Origin: Desmodesmus armatus
Lineage: Eukaryota > Chlorophyta > Chlorophyceae > Sphaeropleales > Scenedesmaceae
NCBI GenBank assembly: GCA_007449985.2
Contig: VIIQ02000674.1
Coordinates: 124,001 to 188,000 of the forward strand
Direction: 5' to 3'
DNA: 64,000 nt
This document shows positions 35,650 to 64,000 of this stretch, in pieces (position 1 is the first letter of the stretch; the number at the start of each line of letters is the position of its first letter). The notes beneath the pieces are model-generated. The model had not been told where the DNA came from. It ran no database searches and saw only the letters and a list, made by a program, of their open reading frames with translations. A program made the position numbers and the translations under genes.

Positions 35650-36339
35650 CTGTGCACCTCACAAAACCAGTGCATACACGGGATGGCCAAGTTGGACATG
35701 AACACGTGCAGACATCAGTACAGAGTAGCGTCCCGCCCAAAAGCAGACACTTCAGGATCAAGTACAGTTTGAACGTGGGTACAAGATCGAATCCAGCACC
35801 AACATATGGTGCCAGCCTACTGGATGTGACACAGCCACCCACGACTAAAACAGCACATGGCGAACACGTGATGCACCGTACATCGGATATCAGTACATTG
35901 AGCCCACCTGACCGATGGTGACACTTGGGCTCCCACCATACAGCAGCAGCACTGCCACTCAGCACAGACAACCAGTTGCCAAAACCGCAAACTTTGACAC
36001 GTATTTTCTCTCGTATGTGCCAATTAGTGCAGCCGGGATGACTCTGTCCCACGGTTCGGCCATTCCGGAACAGATCTGGTGAAGGATGACTCTCCGATTG
36101 TGAGGGCTGGAGGATGGTCAGTGGTCCTTGCTCGGCATGTTGGTAGTTTGTGAAGAATTTGATCCAGGAATTGCGGGAACGCACTGCAGCTCCCGGTGTT
36201 TCACGACCCAGATTGGGTGATGCAGTGTCTGTTTTACCACATGATTGTGCACAACAGCTTGGGTGGATCTGCACATGCGTGTGTGCAGTAGTCAGTGATT
36301 GGAATGAGGTGGGGCCACACACAGTACTGTGACAAGTCC

Positions 36340-36362
36340 CCCAAACCCTTCTAGGGTTTGGG
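36340..36362. repeat. Head-to-head telomere-like inverted repeat
   Basis: CCCAAACCCT and AGGGTTTGGG are perfect 10-bp arms around TCT. The arms match the plant/algal TTTAGGG-type telomere unit in opposite orientations. Confidence 0.6.
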
Positions 36363-36574
36363 CCCAAATTAGTGACCAGGCTTGTCTGCTGACACCTTGA
36401 AGGGGTACGTGCTGCATTACAAGCTTGAGTACCTCATCTGGCAATCAACACAGACGGGACATGGTGCCAGTGCGAAAGATCGAACACGACACGACCAGGT
36501 CAACGCTGCATCATACAGCTCTTTGCAGCATCTCACCGAGTGAGGGGGCTACCAGCACCAGGGATTTCTGGACG

Positions 36575-36893
36575 GCCCGGGGGGGGGGGGGGCATCACCA
36601 CCTAGTAGGAACCGGGGGGGGGGGGGGGTCATCACCACCTAGTAGGAACCCGGGGGGGGGGGGGGGGGGGGGGTGTCACCATGACCTCGTAGGGAGTGAG
36701 GGGCGGGGGGTGTCGCAGCAAGGGGGGGGGGGGGGGGGGGGGGGGGCTTTTGCAGCACCTCCAGGCGAAAGGGGACTGCTAACCTCAGGAAGGTCTGGAC
36801 GAGCCCGAGGGGGGGGGGGGGGGGGCTGAGGGCAGCAGGGCGTTCTTGCTGCACCTGGAAGGGAATGCGTTTTGTGGGGGTGGGGGTCGGACC

Positions 36894-36924
<31 letters not shown>

Positions 36925-36925
36925 T
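36575..36925 (+). repeat. Poly-G minisatellite (G-quadruplex-prone)
   Basis: Seven G runs of about 12-25 bases are separated by 25-60-bp spacers. The first spacers are near-identical (TCATCACCACCTAGTAGGAAC); later ones diverge. In length and purity it stands out from the window. Homopolymer lengths in an assembly are unreliable. Confidence 0.85.
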
Positions 36926-38291
36926 CATTGTGGTGCCTTTGGAGGGGTGGAGGTTGGTGCGGATGGCCGCATACATGTTGATGCATGCACCCGTACCCAG
37001 GTCAAAGATGAGAACTGTTCATGTTGAGGGTTGCCGACCTCTACAAGGAAGCCAGACGCCAACTGCATACACAGCACAATTGGCCGCATGACTCGCATGG
37101 AAGGGGCCTGACTGTCCCCTTCCCCTATCACTGGCTCCTAGGGCTTGCCTTATGGGCTCCTCCCCTGCACACAACAACAGCAGCCCCGGGCCTGATATCG
37201 CCATTGGTGGCACTTGCCATCCATCGTATCACTACCTAGTAGCTGATGCTGCAATGCATCAGATGGTTCACAGTCGCTGATGCCGAAATGCATCTGTTGT
37301 TGACTTCGGGACTCATAGTTAGCAAGTTGCTGGCCGCCAGCACGGTGGGCAGAGGGGGGAGGGCGAGTGTGTGTTCAGGGTTATGATCAACTGCGCTAGG
37401 CTCCTCGTCATGCTGCTTCTGATGGTTACTTGAGGATTGTAACACACCTTACTGAGATGTAGAACAAGTAGAAGATGCGCTGAACAAGACCCATGATGCA
37501 AGCAACCGCCAGCTAGAAGCCAGGCATGCACACAAGCTTATAGTGATTTGTGCTGGAATCTGTAGCTTACTGCTGACACCCCTTCAATCCTGAACCCCCA
37601 ACCCCATGACTATGTGCTGGTTTGCGCAATCACGACCGCACTGAAGCATGAATGCATGTACCACGAGTTATGCCGCATCAGCTCTCTCAGCACACCACAG
37701 TCTGGGCTGCTTACCACCACAAGATGTACAACACGTTGGGCCGAACGACCAGGTTGCATGAACTGAGCATTTTGCATGGCCCAACATGCCCTGTCGCTTA
37801 ATGGCAGGGTGCGGCTTATTGCGCCGCTGTCACACCTACCACACTGCCAAACACTGGGAGCAAAAACCCACAATGAGCTGACAGCACGCTGTCAGTACAC
37901 CACACCATGAAAACACGTCCACACAAAGAATGTGTGGGGGCAACCCAGGGCAGTCTCGCACCTGGCATCACCCCATCTGGACTAACATGCCCCGTCCTGC
38001 CCTTTTCTGCTGCTGCACAACACCCTCCTGCTCAACACCAGCACATCACATGGTGTGTGCTGCATCCAGCGCCCTTCGCTGACTGTTTGACAACCAAAAC
38101 CTGCTGGCAGCGCTGCGTGTGCCCACAAAATTGAAAAAATGACTTGGCACGCCATGCCATGTCAGTAACCTTGAGCCGCTGCTCAGAACTGCAACTGGCT
38201 AGGACTGGAAAACACCCCCCACGGGGTAAAAAAAGGCTGCTGCGGTGCTACCAGATGCATCATGCAGTGCATTCTGCCAGGCTGCCGAAGC

Positions 38292-40149
<1,858 letters not shown>

Positions 40150-41066
40150 GCCTCAACTCAATGTGGTGCGCCCTTGCTTGCACGGAAGGCAGATATGCTT
40201 CTTGACATGCTTGCTCAACAGAATTGGAACCAGCGATGTTGCAGCCAACAAACACATTGTGGCTGCATCCAACCCACTTCGCAAACAGTGTCAGCCTTGG
40301 TGAGGTGAGCTGCAAGCACTGCTGCTGTCAACGCCTCCTGTTTGAGAGTGATGGGCACAATGTCCTTACCCGCCAAACAACGTTCCAAGAAACCCGTGGC
40401 AGACGTGCTGTTGCCTGGGTTGCTGCAACTGTGGCAACTGTGCTCCTGCATGCTGGCGGTTGTGGCTGACAGTAGGCCCCAGCACCCCAGGGCAAGGGAC
40501 TGGTCTGCTGTGGTGGCCGATGCCTGCTGTAGATGCTTGCCTCGAACACAGATGCATGACACAGAAGTCCCTATGGGCACCCTGCAGGCACCAAACGCTA
40601 CAATTTGCTTGGTGCTGTGGTTGTGGCCAGGCTGGTGGTCAAAAAGATCAGCGATCGCGCTGAGGAAGTGTCAGATCAACAAAACGGCCAAGAAATCAAT
40701 GCTGGTCAACATACTTGCCTCGCGCATGCAGAGAATAGGTAGACTCGCTCAACGGTCTCACACAACAGACACTCTTCTATTCAGATTGAGCCTCTTCACT
40801 CTGTAACCATCACAACCAAACGTTTGAACCAGCTCTGAGAGCTACACGACGAGTGTGCTGCCTCAAGAAGCTTCATTGTCAGAGATCCATCAGGACTTTG
40901 GACTTGTGAACTTTTGTTTCAATCGTTCTAAGCTCACAAGCCCACCATCACTGGTGTTCTGCGACCTCATACGCGCTTTGGGTGCCTGTTGAGCAGTATG
41001 GCAGCATATGGCATGCACAGGGCTAGCAGTAGGCAGTAGCAGCAGCAGCTGGAGTTGCCAGCCAGC
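40150..41066. promoter_or_regulatory. Divergent 917-bp region between NSI and PRP16
   Basis: It holds the 5' flanks of two divergently transcribed genes and possibly an unseen 5' exon of NSI. No TATA element or conserved box is evident. The designation rests on gene layout. Confidence 0.4.
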
Positions 41067-58818
<17,752 letters not shown>

Positions 58819-61800
58819 GGGTCTGTGGGAGTCTGTTGTGGTTTGTAGAAGTTTGTAGAGGTCTGAAAGGGTTTGTAGGTGCCTGTATCGGTCTGATGGG
58901 GTTGTCAGGGTGCACCCCTCCCCCCTCAAGGCCGGCACCCGCCCACCTCTCTTCCAATTAATTAATTCCCTTCCCTGTTTCATTTAGTGCTTTGCAGCAC
59001 CATATGCAGCTGCTGGCGTGCAGCGGCAGCAACTGGCTGCTACAGGCTACATCAACCTGGGCATATATGATGCAGCCAAAGCGCCCCACTGGTTCTGTGT
59101 GGGAATGCATTGATGTTGTTGTTTGTTTTCACTTGTGTCTGTGAAGGCATTGATGTTGTTGGATGTTCTGCGTTTAAAGCCCTGCATTGATCAGAAGGTG
59201 AACAATGCATTGCTGCTGGCGTTGTTGCTGTACTGCTGGCGTAGACGTTTTGGTGGCGACAGCTGTGGGCTGCTGCAGCGCCACCAGTCACATGCCTAGC
59301 AGCTTATGGTGTTTGTTGTTGTGATATGTCAGGTGGTCTGTGCGGTAGCGCTGAAGCGGGGTCCCTGAGTGTTCAACCTCAACAGCCTGGTGGCATGTAG
59401 CAATAGCGACACTGTTACGCATCTATCAGGTGAACGGCAGACCATCAACAGGAGACCAGCCCTCAACAGTGCAGAGAAACCTTAAGTACTCAGAAGTCTG
59501 GGACAAACTGGGTCAGTACGGAAACTGGGACGGTACTACAAGTCAGTAGCACTTGACTGTACTTCACACAGCGCTACAGAACCGAATGCTGCTGAAAAGC
59601 ACACTCTTCAGTTGTACTTAAGTAAAGCTATCATATGACAGTCGAATCACTGCAAACGGTGCAGGTGACTGACATAACAGGAAAGCTGTCCTGGGACAGG
59701 GCTTGTCCCAATAGCATTAGCATGCAGACCACTGGTCACACGGTGTACACTGTAACACTGAAATTACTAGCAAACACAAACAACATATTGTGAGCATTGC
59801 ATGCCGCAACTGTGTCTTGCTGCAACTCGGTCAAAGCTAGTAAGTCATGTTCATGTCCATAAGTTGTAGAGAGGCGATCGTAACAGCATGGCAGCTGTGC
59901 ATTTCAACATCTGTGGGGGCAGTGTATGGGCAGCCGGCCTGTTGATCGTTCAACTGTTATCCCGGCTCAACTGTGCTGCGCGGGAGGGGTGACAGCTGCT
60001 GCTTCAGCTGCAGCAGGCCCTGAGGGTGGTATACCACGCACGGTATACGCAGGGAGGAATGGAAGTGATGCAGACGCAATTCAACTCAGTATGGGCAGCG
60101 ATAGCAGCCCTTGCGGCTGTCACTGGCGTGGGAACAGCTTGACAGCTTGACAAGGTTATCTGTGCATGATCTGTTGAGCATCGACTTCTTGCTGAGGGTG
60201 CAAACATCTGACGACGCCTGCCCAGCATGCCAAAAACGTTCTTTAAGTTACTCCCAGCTGCTAGGACGTACGTCTGCGGCAGCTTTGAAGAAGCAGAAGA
60301 GCAGAAGTCAACAGAAGATCTCTTTGAACTCCGGGATTTCTGCAACTGACCGCTCCGTTATGGTCTATCGCTATAATCGCATCTTATCAACAAAAAGGCT
60401 TTCTAGACTCAATCTGAGAGGCGTCGTTGTGACTGTGTGCGTTGGATCAACAACTCGCAGGTTGCAGAACTCTTACATTGTGAAAAGTTAGTTGTGCTTA
60501 GCCTGGGCGTGTGTGGCATGGCTGGCACCAGCAGAGCAGGCGCACTGCCTGCACTGGTCACCTTGCTGTTTTTGGCGTCCTGCACGCGTGCTGCTGCACG
60601 CGTGCACAGGTAGGTTTGTGCACATCAGCAGTACGTCCATCATTCAAGCACTGGTTCTGGTGGCATGCCAGCTTCTGGTCAGGGTGCTCGAAGCAATGGG
60701 GAACTGCAGCAGGCCTGCACTAGGTTATCGGATGACACCCAAGATAGATAACAGTGGATAACAGCAGATAACGATATCGAGGTTTCCAGTGACGGGCCTG
60801 CACTAGGGCCGCCTCCAGGGATCCCCACGTGCTGATGCATATGAACCATTGAAGCTTTGGATGGCACTTGAGCTCACAATGCAGACAGCCACAGCTCTCA
60901 GGGCCTAGCAGGGTGTTGCCTCGTCACTTGTCAGCATGGCACCACGCCCTGACTGTACCACTGCTCCGTGCTCAGCACGGCGTGCTGTGCCCCCGACTCA
61001 ACCACCGATCCACAGGACGCGTTCACAACCCCTGCAACAGTTGAGCTTCCAGTTGATCCAGCAGGACCAGTGTCAGCTGCTGAGGAGCCAGCACTAGCAG
61101 ACCAAGCAGCCCTGGCAGCAGTACAACTCACCAAACTGGAACACACTGTTGATACACCACACACCGTACACCTCAATCCAAACGGACTGGTGGTCCCTGA
61201 CCTTTTTGGTCCACATGAGTCATGCGTTCCAAACTAATCCACATTGGGCCACATTCCACATAAATCATGCGTTGAACACAATCCACAACAACGACCATAC
61301 CACTACAACAATAACATCATCGTTACCAATATTACACAGCAGCAGGAAGCCTTCCAGTATTGAATACCCAGCTCAGCCAAGTGAACATCAACTGCCAGTT
61401 GAGCACCTTGCCCAGATAGGCCACCTAGAAGCTTGCAGATGCCTTCAGGGCAGCAGAAATCAGCCCACATAGCACCCAGGCACGCGATGCACCATGATAA
61501 CACTGATCACAGCCCAGCTGCTGAACCGATAAGATAGCATTGCCACAACACATGCCACCATTGCGAACTCCTCACAACAAGGGCACAGCAGATACCCAGC
61601 AACTGTAATAACTGTAATAACTGTAATAGTACACAGCAGCATGCAGACTAGCCTAATCAAGGGCAACAACTGAAACACCTGACCCCTTTGCCAAAAACTC
61701 AGAGACAACCATGTACTACAAGCTGCCAGCAAAAACATGTACCGACAAAGCTCCAAACTGACATATCGCACCAGGGTGCCCACAAGCGGGGCCCCGCAAT

Positions 61801-62245
61801 CGCTGACTTTACAACATGATGTCCATCCTGAGGGAAGCATGGCCGCCAGTGGCACTCAGTGCACTGCATGCCTCAGTGATGCGGCACCAAAGAACATGGG
61901 AGGTTGCCAGCACTACATAGAACGTCTAACGCCCGGGTGGCGCCAGTACTGCATCGATTCCGTCCTGCTGTTTTTGATGACGTGGGCATACCCTGGATTG
62001 TGCAGACTGGGTTTTCACAGGTGGCTGGTTTTCTGGGCGAGGCTTTCTCATTGTGGGGCTGCTGCTGCCAAGGTGCTAAACGGTTGCTGCTGCTGGTGTG
62101 CTGCTGCTGTATGTCTGTCACAAACAGGCTGCTGATGGCCTTTCCCTGCCTTCCAAGGGCCTGGAGAGTAGTGCTTTTATTTTAAACTCAGATATGACAT
62201 GATCGGGTACCATATGGCATAGCACTCATTGCTCAACGGCAAGCT

Positions 62246-62310
<65 letters not shown>

Positions 62311-63211
62311 GTGAACGTGTATGCTGCACCCGTATACCCCTGTCCTGCTCCTTTTGTCCACGCAAGCGTTACTGATGGGCTTGATCCGCTGATGTCCTTA
62401 TCTCTTCGGCACATCCACAGCTTGATCCACTATTTGGTGACAGACGGTCTGTTAGTCACCAATTAGTCAACTCGCGCTTGCCCCGCAACCTGGGCCCGAA
62501 GACCGCATCAAACGCTTAACATTGTTTTGCCGAGCACGTTTGTGCTGCCGTGAGGCTTGCGGTGAGTTTTGCATGTGCAAGGATATCGTCCATGTTCATT
62601 AGGTCCCCTTTGCAACCAGGCGTTTATAGGGGACGGTCGTGACTCCACCGCCACCTACAAATACACACGACTATTGTGGCAATTCACCTTTTTGCATTCC
62701 TGCCGCCAGCAGCAGGAGCAATATTTGCGTTTGCTGCTGCTGCATCCATAACCAGCTGACAAAAAGGATTTTTGTTCCTTATTACCATACTGTTCCGCAC
62801 CGACTAGCCAAGGCCTGCTGTGGCACCTCTTGGACCTTACTCCAGACCACTTTTGGCAGTCATGTGTGTGGGTGTGAGACCCGTGCGCTGTATTGGCATC
62901 TCTTCCTAAAGGAATCGATGCAATACATGCGTCCTTCCAACCGCACACACCACCACCACCATGCAACCTCAGCCCTTAGGTGTGGAAGGGCTCTGCCCAA
63001 GGTTGGCAAGCCGGGGAGCCGCACCCAAGACTGTAGGTGTAGTAGCCCCTGATCCTTCTGTGGACATCATGTCCACTCAGCGGCTCAGCACAGTGTGAGA
63101 ATCTATGCTTGCTGCACCTGATATTGCACCAGGCACACAAGCGCACAAGGCAAACAAGCGCCCAACAACACCCCACAGCAGTCCATTAGCAGCGTGATGT
63201 TGACACACTGC
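58819..63211. other. Gene-poor 4.4 kb downstream of PRP16
   Basis: No conserved protein segment is recognised. A TGTAA at 59751-59755 could serve PRP16. A 270-bp plus-strand frame at 60968-61237 and others up to 132 codons show no family features. A (CAG)n microsatellite lies at 62249-62308. The region is less GC-rich than the gene bodies around 61.2-61.7 kb. Confidence 0.4.
62249..62308 (+). repeat. (CAG)n microsatellite, about 20 units
   Basis: An uninterrupted CAG array in non-coding DNA. It produces Ala- or Cys-rich open frames on the minus strand that are not genes. Confidence 0.95.
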
Positions 63212-63871
63212 TCAGTACTGCTCCTCCTTCCGGAACATTTCGAACTTGAACTTGCCAAAGTCCTTTGCAGACACCTTAGGGAGAGGCCCGAAATCGGACT
63301 GGAGGTCCTCTAGCTCAACGGCGGTATACTCGCCGATTTCGATAGGCAAAGCCAACGTGACCCAGCCAGCCTCCCACTTCGTCTTGTGAATCCTGCTGCT
63401 GACCTTGACTGGCCCACTAGCGAAGTACACACCGATGGCCACCGAGGTTGCGACCTCTTGCCGGTCCTGCCGCCTTTCTGTCTTGTTCCTTGCGTGCTTG
63501 AGCAGGCTGTCTTTGAGGCGAGGCATGCTGGGTGAAGCTTCCCTCCTCCTTTCAGGGAGGAAGTAGTTTTTTCCTCCAGCGGTATGTTCCATGGTAAAAG
63601 CGCCGGAAGCATCCCCGTCCACCAGCGCGGCGAAGACCTGGTATGTGTCGAGATGGCCGTTCAAGGTGAGGTCGCCGCAACCAACGGGGCCACATTCCTC
63701 TGCTGCGGAAGTGAGGGCGCTGCAAACGGTACGGCAGTGCAAAAGAAGGTACGGCAGCGCACAGCGTTGATTTATGGCACAGGACGAATTAGTCAATCTA
63801 GAAGCTCGGGCAGGCCCTGCTGACAAGGCGTGTGCCTGTAGCAGTGATGGCGCCAGTTTGGCATCGCTCAC
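63212..63871 (-). CDS. Unidentified ORF, probable 3' exon
   Basis: An open minus-strand frame of about 219 codons with a composition unlike random frames here. The last ~130 residues, from TMEHTAGGKNYFLPERRREA through KDFGKFKFEMFRKEEQY, are charged and mixed, like a folded domain. There is no ATG at the left of the frame (it opens at GTG); the first in-frame ATG is at TMEH, so an upstream exon may be spliced in. I do not recognise the family. It could be a host gene or part of a mobile element crossing the window edge. Confidence 0.4.
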   Translation of the reverse strand: MSDAKLAPSLLQAHALSAGPARASRLTNSSCAINQRCALPYLLLHCRTVCSALTSAAEECGPVGCGDLTLNGHLDTYQVFAALVDGDASGAFTMEHTAGGKNYFLPERRREASPSMPRLKDSLLKHARNKTERRQDRQEVATSVAIGVYFASGPVKVSSRIHKTKWEAGWVTLALPIEIGEYTAVELEDLQSDFGPLPKVSAKDFGKFKFEMFRKEEQY

Positions 63872-64000
63872 TGTACTTGCCGCAGTCTATTAGTGAAGTT
63901 CTTAAGACAACCCCTTGGTGCACTGTAGATCAATAATCTGATATAATAACTGTCATATTATATTATAATGTCTATATAAAATTATCCCCCCATAGGCCTC
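63872..64000. other. AT-rich right edge
   Basis: The last ~80 bp are strongly AT-rich (ATATTATATTATAATG; CTATATAAAATTAT), unlike most of the window. It may be promoter DNA of the ORF at 63212-63871 or the edge of an AT-rich insert. Confidence 0.35.

Larger units (their letters stand above)
35650..38291. other. Intergenic: beta-helix 5' side and NSI 3' side, with poly-G region
   Basis: No gene is recognised. It contains a telomere-like head-to-head inverted repeat (36340-36362) and the poly-G minisatellite at 36575-36925. Open frames across the G runs (Gly- or Pro-rich) are artefacts. Confidence 0.45.

Noticed and set aside
36425..36986. Gly-rich or Pro-rich frames
   Set aside because: They are products of the poly-G minisatellite, with no codon structure outside the runs.
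58987..59113. A possible extra PRP16 exon (frame starting CFAAPYAAAGV after a TTTGCAG-like site)
   Set aside because: PRP16 already ends at 58818 with the family-typical C-terminus, and this segment matches nothing in the family.
60968..61472. Plus-strand frames of 89-107 codons downstream of PRP16
   Set aside because: Their composition follows local C/A-rich sequence and no splice structure or family resemblance was found.

Overview
The window looks like nuclear DNA of a chlorophyte green alga, most likely in the Chlamydomonadales and possibly a Haematococcus-like species. The evidence is spliced genes with short GT-AG exons whose acceptors usually read CTGCAG, GC-rich sequence full of CAG/polyQ and poly-G tracts, candidate TGTAA polyadenylation signals, and LINE tails ending in TGTAACA plus a microsatellite. 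The species call is inference. There is no operon structure, CRISPR array, rRNA or recognisable tRNA.

Layout from left to right: the 3' end of a non-LTR retrotransposon and a cluster of retroelement tails with a (CA)n array (1-2.6 kb); a weakly mTERF-like polyQ/polyG protein (+, 2.65-5.16 kb); an FAD-dependent oxidoreductase (+, 5.7-10.8 kb) followed by three extra tandem copies of its last exon; exosome subunit RRP40 (-, 12.9-14.9 kb), also with an extra copy of its last exon; a YghU/Ure2-like glutathione S-transferase (-, 15.8-18.8 kb); a kinesin-7 motor (+, 19.1-26.6 kb); a small OXLD1-like protein (+, 28.3-29.3 kb); a large parallel beta-helix plus multi-TM membrane protein (-, 31.3-35.6 kb) broken by one frameshift; a poly-G minisatellite (36.6-36.9 kb); a GNAT acetyltransferase of the NSI/SNAT type (-, 38.3-40.1 kb); splicing helicase PRP16/DHX38 (+, 41.1-58.8 kb, 25 exons); a gene-poor 4.4 kb; and an unidentified ORF at the right edge (-, 63.2-63.9 kb).

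The exon models for RRP40, GST, kinesin, OXLD1, NSI and PRP16 were assembled by hand. Each has compatible splice phases and a total coding length divisible by three. The genes are ordinary, unrelated housekeeping genes. GST/kinesin (377 bp apart) and NSI/PRP16 (917 bp apart) are divergent pairs that may share promoter DNA.

The most unusual signal is not a gene. Introns here repeatedly hold partial tandem copies of the adjacent exon edge, including its splice site. I count at least 29 such 'ghost' copies in PRP16 alone. The exon encoding its motif III (TSAT) is preceded by six decayed copies at about 120-bp spacing. The same thing is seen in the FAD oxidoreductase and GST, and as whole last-exon duplications in the FAD gene and RRP40. 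Tandem duplication across exon-intron boundaries appears to be a main route of intron growth in this genome. Two long near-perfect hairpins in PRP16 introns are the other notable find.
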